From positions 1 through 64,000 of the forward strand of contig NZ_JAYREK010000012.1 of assembly GCF_041908905.1 (NCBI RefSeq): a stretch of 64,000 nt of DNA. The letters run 5' to 3'. How positions within the stretch are numbered: the first letter of the stretch is position 1; every line of letters starts with the position of its first letter. Below, in pieces: positions 53,673 through 62,700 of this stretch. This DNA comes from Zoogloea sp041908905. Lineage in GTDB: Bacteria; Pseudomonadota; Gammaproteobacteria; Burkholderiales; Rhodocyclaceae. The translations under genes and the position numbers were made by a program. The notes below the pieces were generated by a model. That model was not told the DNA's origin, searched no databases, and saw only the letters and a list, made by a program, of their open reading frames with translations.

Positions 53673-53713
53673 GCCTTCGGGGTGCTCCCGCTGGGCGGGG
53701 GGTGGCGTTTCAT

Positions 53714-53883
53714 CGACGGAGGGTGGCCATCACCCTCCGTCGCCTCACTTTTAATCGGCCGAGGGTGGGCAGCAGCCTCGGCCGCCTCATTTTTAGGCGG
53801 CGGGGGGGGTCTCCGGGCCCCTCGGTCGCCTCATTTTTAGGCAAAACGGGGGCCCGGGAACCCTCGACTGCCTAATCCTTAGG
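53714..53883 (+). repeat. Tandem array of four 42-44 bp hairpin units
   Basis: Four direct repeats: 53714-53755, 53756-53797, 53798-53841 and 53842-53883. Each has a variable 5' stem-loop and a conserved 3' box close to GCCTCATTTTTAGG. Unit 1 stem CGACGGAGGGTG/CACCCTCCGTCG is perfect over 12 bp. Unit 2 stem CGGCCGAGG/CCTCGGCCG is perfect over 9 bp. Between them two base pairs differ in a compensatory way (A-T to G-C, G-C to C-G). Unit 3 pairs with two wobbles and one mismatch; unit 4 has lost the stem. The array lies between the small hypothetical gene and the DUF1016 nuclease gene. Confidence 0.85.
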
Positions 53884-53914
53884 CGACGTCGCCTCAAAAT
53901 GAGGCAACTGAGGG
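53861..53914. repeat. Cruciform-like element closing the hairpin array
   Basis: CCCTC (53861-53865) pairs with GAGGG (53910-53914). Inside are two perfect hairpins, GCCTAA-TCC-TTAGGC (53870-53884) and GCCTCA-AAA-TGAGGC (53891-53905), separated by the palindrome GACGTC. The second hairpin is an inverted version of the array's conserved box. From here to 54056 I see no other gene or structure. Confidence 0.75.
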
Positions 53915-54056
53915 TAACTCCGATCCCCCGGTATCACCTGACGGCATCCCCGAAAAGGCTTACGGCCAAGCGCCTTGGGGGCGGCGGTGCATGGTCGAGA
54001 TTTCCGCCTGCGTCCTTCATACTCCCAGACACCACCAGAATCAGGAGATTTGCGCC

Positions 54057-55127
54057 ATGAAGCCTCCCTCGATGGAATTCATGCCGCTGGTGAACGAGCT
54101 GCGCGGCCTGATCGAGCAGGCCCGCCAGCATGTCGCGCAGACGGCCAACAGCACGCTGACCTTGTTGCACTGGAAGCTCGGAGCCCGGACTCAGGGAGAA
54201 ATTCTGCAGGGCGCACGAGCAAGCTATGGCGAAGAGATTTTGCCGACACTGTCGGCAAAATTGGTTCCCGAGTACGGCAAGGGCTTCAGTGCCCGGAACC
54301 TGTCCCGGATGATCCAGTTCGCCGAGGCCTTCCCCGACGAGCCGGTTGTCGCGGCGCTGTCGCAACACCTGAGCTGGAGCCACTTCGTCGAGATCCTGCC
54401 GCTCAAGAAGCCGCTCGAGCGCGAGTTCTACGCCGAGATGTGCCGCATCGAGCGCTGGAGCGTGCGCGCCCTGCGCGAGCGCATCGGCAGCCAGCTCTAC
54501 CTGCGCACGGCGCTCTGCAAGCAGCCCGAAGCACTGGTCGATGCTGAGCTTGCCAGGCTGCGCGCGGGTGGCCAGATGACGCCCGAGCTGGTGTTCCGCG
54601 ACCCCTACATGCTGGACTTCCTCGGCCTGGCCGACGGCCATAGCGAGCGTGACCTCGAAGCCGCGATCCTGCGCGACATGGAGCGCTTTCTGCTGGAGAT
54701 GGGCGCCGGCTTCACCTTCGTCGCCCGCCAGAAGCGCATCAGCGTGGGGAGTGACGACTTCTATCTCGACCTGCTGTTCTACCACCGGCATCTGCGCCGA
54801 CTGGTGGCGGTGGAGTTGAAGCTGGAGAAGTTCCAGCCCGCCCACAAGGGCCAGATGGAGCTGTACCTGCGCTGGCTCGACAAATACGACCGGGCCGCGG
54901 GCGAGGAGTCGCCCATCGGCCTGATCCTGTGCGCCCAGGCCGACACCGAGCAGATCGAACTGCTGGACCTCGGCAGCGCCAATATCCGGGTCGCCGAGTA
55001 CCTGGACAAGATTCCCGACATGCAGCTGCTGCGCGAGCAGTTGCACCGCTCGGTGCAGCGGGCGCGCGAACAGGCCGCCCAAGACGCGTTGCCGCCCGCG
55101 GCGGGGCCCGATGAAAAAGGGCACTGA
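54057..55127 (+). CDS. DUF1016 (YhcG-type) PD-(D/E)XK nuclease-domain protein
   Basis: A 356-residue protein. The N-terminal DUF1016 domain (about 10-170) has the hallmark YGKGFSARNLSRMIQFAEAFP and LSWSHFVEILPL. The C-terminal PD-(D/E)XK domain has DFYLDLLFYHR and VAVELKLEKFQPAHKGQM, with the catalytic Asp and ExK pair intact. The family is linked to DNA recombination or defence, but its biochemical role is not settled. ATG 54057 follows AGGAG. The early part is richer in A/T than its neighbours, suggesting transfer. It lies 143 bp after the hairpin array and carries an internal 10-bp inverted repeat. Confidence 0.88.
   Translation: MKPPSMEFMPLVNELRGLIEQARQHVAQTANSTLTLLHWKLGARTQGEILQGARASYGEEILPTLSAKLVPEYGKGFSARNLSRMIQFAEAFPDEPVVAALSQHLSWSHFVEILPLKKPLEREFYAEMCRIERWSVRALRERIGSQLYLRTALCKQPEALVDAELARLRAGGQMTPELVFRDPYMLDFLGLADGHSERDLEAAILRDMERFLLEMGAGFTFVARQKRISVGSDDFYLDLLFYHRHLRRLVAVELKLEKFQPAHKGQMELYLRWLDKYDRAAGEESPIGLILCAQADTEQIELLDLGSANIRVAEYLDKIPDMQLLREQLHRSVQRAREQAAQDALPPAAGPDEKGH
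54238..54260. repeat. Perfect inverted repeat inside the DUF1016 gene
   Basis: TTTTGCCGAC and GTCGGCAAAA form a perfect 10-bp stem around ACT, in codons for the EILPTLSAKL segment. It is unlikely to be required by the protein sequence alone and could act at the DNA or mRNA level. Confidence 0.7.
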
Positions 55128-55263
55128 AGCTGACTCCCCAGCAGGAAACCCGCTCCCCTATGCCAAGCCCGCCCGCGCGCCTGCGGCGTTCCCGGATAGT
55201 GGTCGGCGGCGAAGCGCGCTAATCTTCCGCCTGCCCCTGACTCCTGACGCGCCCCAACCGACC

Positions 55264-56655
55264 ATGCCCCTGCCCGCCCCCTTCTCCGCCCTGCTCGCCG
55301 AGCGCTTCGGCAAGCGCTTTTCCACCGCCGAGGCCGTGCGCACCCACCACGGCCACGACGAGTCCCACTTTCCCGACGCGCTGCCCGACGGGGTGGTGTG
55401 GGCCCATTCGACGGCCGAGGTGGTCGAGATCGTAAACCTGTGCCGCGAGCACCGCGTGCCGCTGATCCCCTACGGCGCCGGCAGCTCGCTGGAGGGCCAC
55501 ATCCTGGCGGTCAATGGCGGGCTGTGCCTGGATCTCTCCGAGATGAACCAGATCGTCGCCATCCACGGCGAGGACATGGACGCCGTGGTGCAGCCCGGCG
55601 TGACGCGCAAGACGCTCAACGCGGCGCTGCACGGCACCGGCCTGTTCTTCCCGATCGACCCGGGCGCCGACGCGTCGCTCGGCGGCATGGTGTCGACGCG
55701 CGCCTCGGGCACCAACGCGGTGCGCTACGGCACGATGCGCGAGAACACCCTCGGCCTCGAGGTGGTGCTGGCCGACGGGCGGGTGATCCGCACCGGCGGG
55801 CGGGCCCGCAAGTCGTCGGCGGGCTACGACCTGACCCGCCTGTTCGTCGGCTCGGAGGGCACCCTGGGCATCGTCACCGAGGTCACGGTGCGCCTGCACC
55901 CGCTGCCCGAGGCGATGTCGAGCGCCACCTGCGCGTTTCCCGACGTGGCCAGCGCGGTGCAGACGGTGATCCAGACCATCCAGCTCGGCGTGCCGGTGGC
56001 ACGCATCGAGCTGCTCGACACCCTCACCGTGCAGGCCGTCAACCGCTACAGCAAGACCACCCTGCGCGAGGCCCCGATGCTGTTCTTCGAGTTCCACGGC
56101 TCGCCCACCGGCGTCGAGGAGCAGGCCCAGACGGTGCAGGAGATCGCCCGCGACAACGGCGGCGAGGGCTTCGAGTGGGCCACCCGCCAGGAAGACCGCA
56201 ACCGCCTGTGGCACGCCCGCCACCAGGTGCTGCACGCCAGCATCAACCTGGTGCCCGATTGCAAGGCCATCTCCACCGACGTCTGCGTGCCGATCTCGCG
56301 CCTCGCCGAGGCGATCACCGGCACCCAGGACGACATCGCCGCCAGCGGGCTGATCGCCCCCATCGTCGGCCACGTGGGCGACGGCAACTTCCACGTGGTG
56401 ATCCTCACCCACCCCGACCAGCCCGAGCAGGTGGAGGCCGCCGAAGCGCTCGGCCGGCGCATCGTCGAGCGCGCGCTGGCCCTCGACGGCACCTGCACCG
56501 GCGAGCACGGGATCGGCATCGGCAAGCAGGACTTCCTGCTCGCCGAGCACGGCGAGGCGGTGGCGGTGATGGCCAGCCTCAAGGCCACCCTCGACCCGCT
56601 CAACCTGCTCAACCCCGGCAAGGTGCTGCCGCCCGGCGTGGTGCAGGCGGCCTGA
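55264..56655 (+). CDS. FAD-linked oxidoreductase, D-lactate dehydrogenase/glycolate oxidase GlcD type
   Basis: A 463-residue flavoprotein with an FAD-binding (PCMH) domain: PLIPYGAGSSLEGH, MVSTRASGTNAVRYGTMREN, GGRARKSSAGYDLTRLFVGSEGTLG (long stretch, residues about 175-200). The C-terminal FAD-oxidase domain has HVGDGNFHV and GTCTGEHGIG. These match D-lactate dehydrogenases (LDHD) and GlcD. It oxidises a 2-hydroxy acid and passes electrons to quinone or cytochrome. ATG 55264 begins the conserved part; an open extension to 55111 overlaps the DUF1016 gene. No GlcE/GlcF partner is nearby, which favours the single-subunit D-lactate enzyme. Confidence 0.9.
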   Translation: MPLPAPFSALLAERFGKRFSTAEAVRTHHGHDESHFPDALPDGVVWAHSTAEVVEIVNLCREHRVPLIPYGAGSSLEGHILAVNGGLCLDLSEMNQIVAIHGEDMDAVVQPGVTRKTLNAALHGTGLFFPIDPGADASLGGMVSTRASGTNAVRYGTMRENTLGLEVVLADGRVIRTGGRARKSSAGYDLTRLFVGSEGTLGIVTEVTVRLHPLPEAMSSATCAFPDVASAVQTVIQTIQLGVPVARIELLDTLTVQAVNRYSKTTLREAPMLFFEFHGSPTGVEEQAQTVQEIARDNGGEGFEWATRQEDRNRLWHARHQVLHASINLVPDCKAISTDVCVPISRLAEAITGTQDDIAASGLIAPIVGHVGDGNFHVVILTHPDQPEQVEAAEALGRRIVERALALDGTCTGEHGIGIGKQDFLLAEHGEAVAVMASLKATLDPLNLLNPGKVLPPGVVQAA

Positions 56656-56674
56656 GCCCGGGCGCTGCCGGCGG

Positions 56675-57931
56675 CTAGGCCAGCAGCCCCAGCGGGGCCG
56701 GGGCCGGGAGCCCCGGAAAGACCAGCGCCTGCTCGCGGCCGGACAGCGTCAACAATTCGGCCAGCACCGGGCGGTGGTCGGTGGTGGCGGCCAGGTCGAC
56801 GCCCTGGTCGAGGCGCGGCGTGTCCAGCCCCGGCCACGCGCCGAACATCCGCCCGCCGCGCACGCCGTCGCCGAGCACCAGCATCGCCGAGCCGTGGCCG
56901 TGGTCGGTGCCCTGGCTGCGGTTGGCCCGCAGGCGCCGGCCGAACTCGGTCATCACCACCACGCGGACGGGCCGCCCGGCGGCGGCCATGTCCTGGTGGA
57001 AGGCCGCCAGCCCCCGGGCGAGCGTGCCCACCAGGGCGTTGAAACGGCCCGGCTGGGCGTCGTGGGTGTCCCAGCTGGCGTGGTCGATGCACGCGACGCG
57101 CAGCCCCACGTCCATCCGCGCCAGCCGGGCAATCGCCTGCAGGCCCTGGGTGAAGCCGTTGTTGTCGTAAGCGGCCCCCGCCGGGGCGTAAGGGGCCGGA
57201 CGGCCGTCCGGCAGGCGCGGCAGGCGGGCCTCCACCAGCGCGGAGCGCGCCAGCACGCCGGCGCCGGCGCGGCGCACCGGATCGGTGGCACCCGGCGGGT
57301 AGAGACGGCCGAGCACCGCGGCCGCCTCCCGCCCGCCGGCCAGCGGCAGGCCACCGGCGAGATCCGGCGCCGCCAGCGCATCGTCGAAGCGCGCCAGCGC
57401 TGCCGACACCCCCGCGTTGGCCGACAGGGCGGCGATGCGCCCGGCGGCGGCGCCCTCGCCGAGGGTGGCGAGATAGCGGGTCAGCCAGCCGGTGTCGGTG
57501 CGGGCATAGTCGGCCACGCTCACCACCCCGCGCTCGATCAGATCCTGGGCCTCGAAGTGGCTGCGGGTGGCGTTCTGCAGCCCGCAGGCGTGCAGCACGG
57601 CAAGCCGGCCGCCCTGGTACAGCTCGAACAACGGAGCGGCCTCGGGGTGGAGGCGGAAGTCGATGCCGTCGGCCAGCCCGTTGGCCAGCGCCAGTCCCGG
57701 CCGCTCGCCGCCATCGAGCACCCGCAGCTCGGGCGGGCGGGCCTCGACGTAGGCCTTCTCGTTGGCCGGCCCGACGAGGTTCAGCCCGTCGCAGCCGCCG
57801 CGCTGGAAGACCAGCACCAGCAAGGGCGGGGCAGGCCCGTCGGCAGCGAAGGCGAGCCGGCCGAGGCACAGCCCGGGGGCGAAGGCGCCGGCGGCGGCGC
57901 AGGCCTTGAGGAAATCCCGGCGGGTGGTCAT
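56675..57931 (-). CDS. DUF1501 exported protein (Tat signal)
   Basis: A 418-residue protein with a twin-arginine signal (TTRRDFLKACAAAGAF) and the DUF1501 fold, which belongs to the alkaline-phosphatase/sulfatase-like group. It has LLVLVFQRGGCDGLN, HACGLQNATRSHFEAQD, ACIDHASWDTHDAQ, VVVMTEFGRRLRAN and GTDHGHGSAMLVLG. Its activity is unknown. It is paired with a DUF1800 gene 13 bp upstream, a very common partnership. It is convergent with the lactate dehydrogenase gene. Confidence 0.9.
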   Translation of the reverse strand: MTTRRDFLKACAAAGAFAPGLCLGRLAFAADGPAPPLLVLVFQRGGCDGLNLVGPANEKAYVEARPPELRVLDGGERPGLALANGLADGIDFRLHPEAAPLFELYQGGRLAVLHACGLQNATRSHFEAQDLIERGVVSVADYARTDTGWLTRYLATLGEGAAAGRIAALSANAGVSAALARFDDALAAPDLAGGLPLAGGREAAAVLGRLYPPGATDPVRRAGAGVLARSALVEARLPRLPDGRPAPYAPAGAAYDNNGFTQGLQAIARLARMDVGLRVACIDHASWDTHDAQPGRFNALVGTLARGLAAFHQDMAAAGRPVRVVVMTEFGRRLRANRSQGTDHGHGSAMLVLGDGVRGGRMFGAWPGLDTPRLDQGVDLAATTDHRPVLAELLTLSGREQALVFPGLPAPAPLGLLA

Positions 57932-57944
57932 CTCGTCGTCTCCG

Positions 57945-59561
57945 TCAGCAGGTCTGGAATTCGGCGCTCATCGCGGCAAACGCCGCCACGCGCCGCAGCA
58001 GGGCGGCGTCGGCGGGCTTTCCCGCGTCGAGGGGCCGCTCGGGCGGCACGGCGAGCCCGGCCAGGATGTCGGCGCCAACCTGCCCGGCGGCCGAGCCCAG
58101 CAGCCGGGCCGCGATGGCGTCCGCCGCCGGCCCGGCGGTGCGGGCCCCATCGACGAGCCCGCGCGGGTCGAGGCTGCCGTTGCCCCAGCGGTTCTCCATC
58201 AGGCCCTGGACCAGCTGCCAGCGCTGGCGCATGCCGTTGGCGCTCAGCCAGTAGGCGGCCTCCTCCGGATGGCCGGTGGGCGGCCCCCAGCCGAACAGGC
58301 GCTGCCCGGCCGCGGCGAGGGCGCCGACCAGCCCCTCGCTGGCGCTGAAGTCGCTGCCGGTGGCCCGCACGAAGGCCGCCGCGAGCTCCAGCGGACGGCG
58401 CACCCGGGCCCCGCCGCTGCGGGCGAAGTCGGGCGAGCGGGCGATCAGCTCGACGACCCGGGCGATCTGGTCGGGCTGGCGGCGGGCGCGCCACCACAGG
58501 TCGGCGGCCGCCGAGAGCAGCCTCGGCGAGGCGCCTTCGCCGACCAGCCGGCGGCACAGCTTGCCGCTCACGTGGCGGGCCGTGGCCGGGTGGTCGGCGA
58601 TCAGGTCGAGCACCTTGCGGCCATCGGCCCGGGCCGGCTGGAAGGGGTCGAACTCCACGCCCAGCACGCGCTTCTGGTACGGGTCGTGCCACGACTCCAC
58701 ATAGGCGAAGCGCCCGCTGGCCGGCAGGCGGTCGGCCCCGCCGAGGCCGCTGCCGTCCTCCACGCCCCAGCCGGTGAAGGCCCGCGCGGCCTCATAGACG
58801 TCCTGGTCGATGAAACCGCCGGGTTGCCCCTTCAGCGCGCCGGGCACCTCGCGCCAGCGGTTGTAGAACTCGTTGAGGTAGTGCTCGCGACCGAAGCTGT
58901 GCAGCTCGAACAGCTCCCGCGCGTAGTTCTCGTTGGCGGCCCCGGCGCGGGACGAGCGGTTGTTGAGGTAGAACAGCATCGCCGTGCTGCCGGCGACGGC
59001 CTCGAGGAAGTCCCGGAAGTTGCCCAGCGCATGGCAGCGGATCACGTCGCGGTCGTAGGCGGGCAGCGCCACCGCCACCTGCACGGACTGGCTGGCATCC
59101 ACGTTGAAGTGGTTGTGCCAGAAATCCACCAGCACCTCGCGCAGCTGCCAGCGGCCATGCACCGCGCGGATCAGGCACGCGGCGGCCACCTCGAGGCGCG
59201 GGCGGAAGCGCTCCGCCCCGGCCATCGGGCGCTTGTAGTCGGTGAGCGGCCAGAGGGCCTCGATGGGCGCGGCGAGGGTGGCGAGCGGGCGCAGCGCGTC
59301 GGCGGCCGGGTACTCGGGCGCCGGGGCCTTGCCCGCGTCGTAGCGGATGCGCAGGCGGGCGGCCTCGAGCCGGTCGCGGCAGGCCGGGTCGTCGCCGTCG
59401 GGGGGCGCCAGCTGCTCGGCAATCCACGCGGCGGGCCCCATATCGCGGAGCTGCGCGCGCTCGTCGGCCGGGCCGGCGCCGAAGGCCAGGCGGCCGAGGA
59501 TCAGTTCGTCAGAGGGCGTTGCCGGGGTGTCGCCACCGCGTCCGGTTTTTCGCTTGGCCAT
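57945..59561 (-). CDS. DUF1800 family protein
   Basis: A 538-residue protein of the DUF1800 family: ILGRLAFGAGPADE near the N-terminus, VDFWHNHFNVDA, FYLNNRSSRAGAANENYARELFELHSFG (the family hallmark region) and AARAFTGWGV. The C-terminal part has SGKLCRRLVGE and ANGMRQRWQLVQGLMENRWG. Its function is unknown. With ATG 59561 (MAKRKTG) it has no evident signal peptide, while the DUF1501 partner carries a Tat signal, so it could be exported with it. An alternative upstream start at 59642 does not add a clear signal. Confidence 0.88.
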   Translation of the reverse strand: MAKRKTGRGGDTPATPSDELILGRLAFGAGPADERAQLRDMGPAAWIAEQLAPPDGDDPACRDRLEAARLRIRYDAGKAPAPEYPAADALRPLATLAAPIEALWPLTDYKRPMAGAERFRPRLEVAAACLIRAVHGRWQLREVLVDFWHNHFNVDASQSVQVAVALPAYDRDVIRCHALGNFRDFLEAVAGSTAMLFYLNNRSSRAGAANENYARELFELHSFGREHYLNEFYNRWREVPGALKGQPGGFIDQDVYEAARAFTGWGVEDGSGLGGADRLPASGRFAYVESWHDPYQKRVLGVEFDPFQPARADGRKVLDLIADHPATARHVSGKLCRRLVGEGASPRLLSAAADLWWRARRQPDQIARVVELIARSPDFARSGGARVRRPLELAAAFVRATGSDFSASEGLVGALAAAGQRLFGWGPPTGHPEEAAYWLSANGMRQRWQLVQGLMENRWGNGSLDPRGLVDGARTAGPAADAIAARLLGSAAGQVGADILAGLAVPPERPLDAGKPADAALLRRVAAFAAMSAEFQTC

Positions 59562-59744
59562 CGCGGGCTTCCAGTCGTCATTCCGGAGGCAAGCATAAAC
59601 GGAGCACTTTGCATGAGGCTTGCAGCCGGCTGGAACCGACACCGCCGGTTGGTATCAAATTGTCAGCAGCTTCGCCCGACACGGCGCATCTCCCCCGCGC
59701 CTGCCGATCCCGCAGTCGTCAGCCGATCATGCGAGGAGTTCACC

Positions 59745-62700
59745 ATGGCCGAGCAGGACCCCCGCCCCGTCCGCAGCAGCTCCCTGGACGACAAATACAC
59801 CACCGAATCCGGCCGCGTGTATCTCACCGGCTACCAGGCGCTGGTGCGCCTGCCGATGATCCAGCGGGAGCGCGACCGGGCCGCCGGGCTCAACACCGCC
59901 GGCTTCGTGTCCGGCTACCGGGGCTCGCCGCTGGGCGGGCTGGATCTCAGCCTGTGGAAGGCCGCCGACCATCTGGCCGAGCACGACATCGTGTTCCAGC
60001 CCGGCATCAACGAAGACCTGGCCGCCACCGCGGTGTGGGGCACCCAGCAGCTGGCCCTGTCGCCCAAGGCGCGGGTGCAGGGGGTGTTCGCGATGTGGTA
60101 CGGCAAGGGGCCGGGGGTCGACCGCTGCGGCGACGTGTTCCGCCACGCCAACGCCGCCGGCAGCAGCAGGTTTGGCGGCGTGCTGGCGATCGCCGGCGAC
60201 GATCACGCGGCCAAGTCGTCCACCCTGCCCCACCAGACCGACCACTTCTTCAAGTCGATGATGATGCCGGTGCTGGCCCCGGCCGGGGTGCAGGAGTACC
60301 TCGACTTCGGCGTGCACGGCTGGGCGCTGTCGCGCTGGTCGGGCTGCTGGGTGGCCTTCAAGGCGGTGGCCGACACCGTCGAGACCTCGGCCTCGGTGGA
60401 CGTGGACCCGATGCGGGTGGTGGTGCGCGAACCCGACGACTTCGAGATGCCCGACGGCGGCCTCAACCTGCGCTGGCCCGACCCGCCGCTGGTGCAGGAG
60501 AAGCGCCTGCTCCACCACAAGCTCTACGCGGCGCTGGCCTACTGCCGGGCCAACGGGCTCAACCGGGTGGTGATCGACTCGCCGCAGCCGCGGCTGGGCA
60601 TCATCACCGCCGGCAAGAGCTACCTCGACGTGCGCCAGGCCCTCGACGACCTGGGCATCGACGCGGCCCTCGCCGCCGAGATCGGCATCCGGCTCTACAA
60701 GGTGGGCATGGTGTGGCCCCTCGAGGCCGACGGGGTGCGCCGCTTCGCCGAGGGCCTCGACGAGATCCTGGTGGTCGAGGAGAAGCGCCAGCTCATCGAA
60801 TACCAGCTCAAGGAAGAGCTCTACAACTGGCGCGAGGACGTGCGCCCGCGGGTGGTCGGCAAGTTCGACGAGAAGGGCGAGTGGGCGCTGCTGCGCGGCA
60901 CCGGCGCCGACGGCCACATCGTGGTGGACCACGGCGACTGGCTGCTGCCCGCCGCCGGCGAGCTGACCCCGGCGATGATCGCCAAGGTGATCGCCGGGCG
61001 CATCGGGCGCTTCTTCACGTCGGAGCACATCGAGCAGCGGCTGGCCTTCCTGCAGGCCAAGGAGGCCCTGCTCGGCCACCGCGTGTTCGCCATCGACCGG
61101 GTGCCCACCTTCTGCCCCGGCTGCCCCCACAACACCTCGACCCGGGTGCCCGACGGCAGCCGCGCGGTGGCCGGCATCGGCTGCCACTACATGGTCAGCT
61201 TCATGCCCGACCGCCACACCGCCACCTTCAGCCACATGGGCGGCGAGGGGGTGCCGTGGGTCGGCCAGGCGCCCTTCACCGACGAGCGCCACATCTTCGC
61301 CAACCTGGGCGACGGTACCTACTTCCACTCGGGCATCCTGGCCATCCGCCAGGCGGTGGCGGCCTTCAACCGCCCGCGCCACGGCCGCCAGCCGACCAGC
61401 GGCATCACCTACAAGATCCTCTTCAACGACGCGGTGGCGATGACCGGCGGCCAGCCGGTGGATGGCGAGCTGGGCGTGCCCCAGCTGCTGCGCCAGCTGC
61501 AGGCCGAGGGGGTGGGCACCATCGTGCTCGTCACCGATGGCAGCGAGACGCCCTGGCGGGTGTCCGACCTCCCCCATGGCGTGCAGCTGCGCCACCGGGA
61601 CGAGCTGGACGTGATCCAGCGCGAGCTGCGCACCCTGGCCGGCGTGTCGGTGATCGTCTATCACCAGACCTGCGCGGCCGAGAAGCGCCGCCGCCGGAAG
61701 CGCGGCACCTACCCCGACCCGCAGACCCGCGTGTACATCAACGAGGCGGTGTGCGAAGGCTGCGGAGACTGCGGCCGCGAGTCCAACTGCATGGCGATCC
61801 TGCCCGTCGAGACCGAGTTCGGCCGCAAGCGCCAGATCGACCAGTCGGCCTGCAACAAGGACTACTCGTGCATGAACGGCTTCTGCCCGAGCTTCGTCAC
61901 CATCGAGGGCGGCCGCCTGCGCCACGGCCGCGCCCAGGCCGGCAAGGGCGAGCGCTTCGGCCCGCTGCCCGCACCCCGGCTTCCGGCCACCGACAAGCCG
62001 TGGGGCATCCTCGTCACCGGCGTCGGCGGCACCGGCGTGGTGACCATCGGCGCGCTGATCGGCATGGCCGCCCACCTGGACGGCAAGGGCGTCACCGTGC
62101 TCGACATGACCGGCCTCGCCCAGAAGGGCGGCTCGGTGTTCAGCCACATCCGCATCGCCGACCGGCCCGCCGACCTCCACGCGGTGCGCATCGCCACCGG
62201 CGAGGCCAACGCGGTGATCGGCGGCGACCTGGTCGTCACCGCCAGCGTCGACGCCCTCGCCAAGATGGCCGTCGGCACCCACGGGGTGGTCAATTGCTTC
62301 GAGACGCCCACCTCGGAGTTCACCCGCAACCCGGACTGGGCCTTCCCGCAAGACAAGATGCAGGCCGCCATCGTCGAGGCCGTCGGCCAGAAGAACTTCG
62401 ATTTCCTCGACGCCGGCAGCCTCGCCACCAAGCTGCTCGGCGACGCCATCGCCACCAACCTGTTCCTGCTCGGCTACGCCTGGCAGCGGGGCTGGGTGCC
62501 GGTGAGCGAGGCTAGCCTCGACCGGGCCATCGAGCTCAACGGCGCCGCCGTCGAGATGAACCGCCAGGCCTTCCTGTGGGGCCGCCGCGCCGCCATCGAC
62601 CTGGCCGCCGTGCAGCGCGAGGTGAGCCCGGCGCCGGTGATCCGCCTGCGCCCGGAGAGCCTGGACGAACGCATCGCCCGCCGCGCCGAAGAACTCACCG

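Noticed and set aside
53714..53914. CRISPR array
   Set aside because: Units repeat every 42-44 bp, but the segments between the conserved boxes are self-complementary stem-loops, not unique spacers, and no cas gene is present.
53714..53914. Integron attC cassette sites
   Set aside because: No R/L box layout, no integrase gene, and units are directly joined without cassettes.
57762..59744. Long N-terminal extension of the indolepyruvate oxidoreductase
   Set aside because: The frame is open, but the extension is low-complexity antisense of the DUF1501/DUF1800 genes, and a ribosome site precedes ATG 59745.
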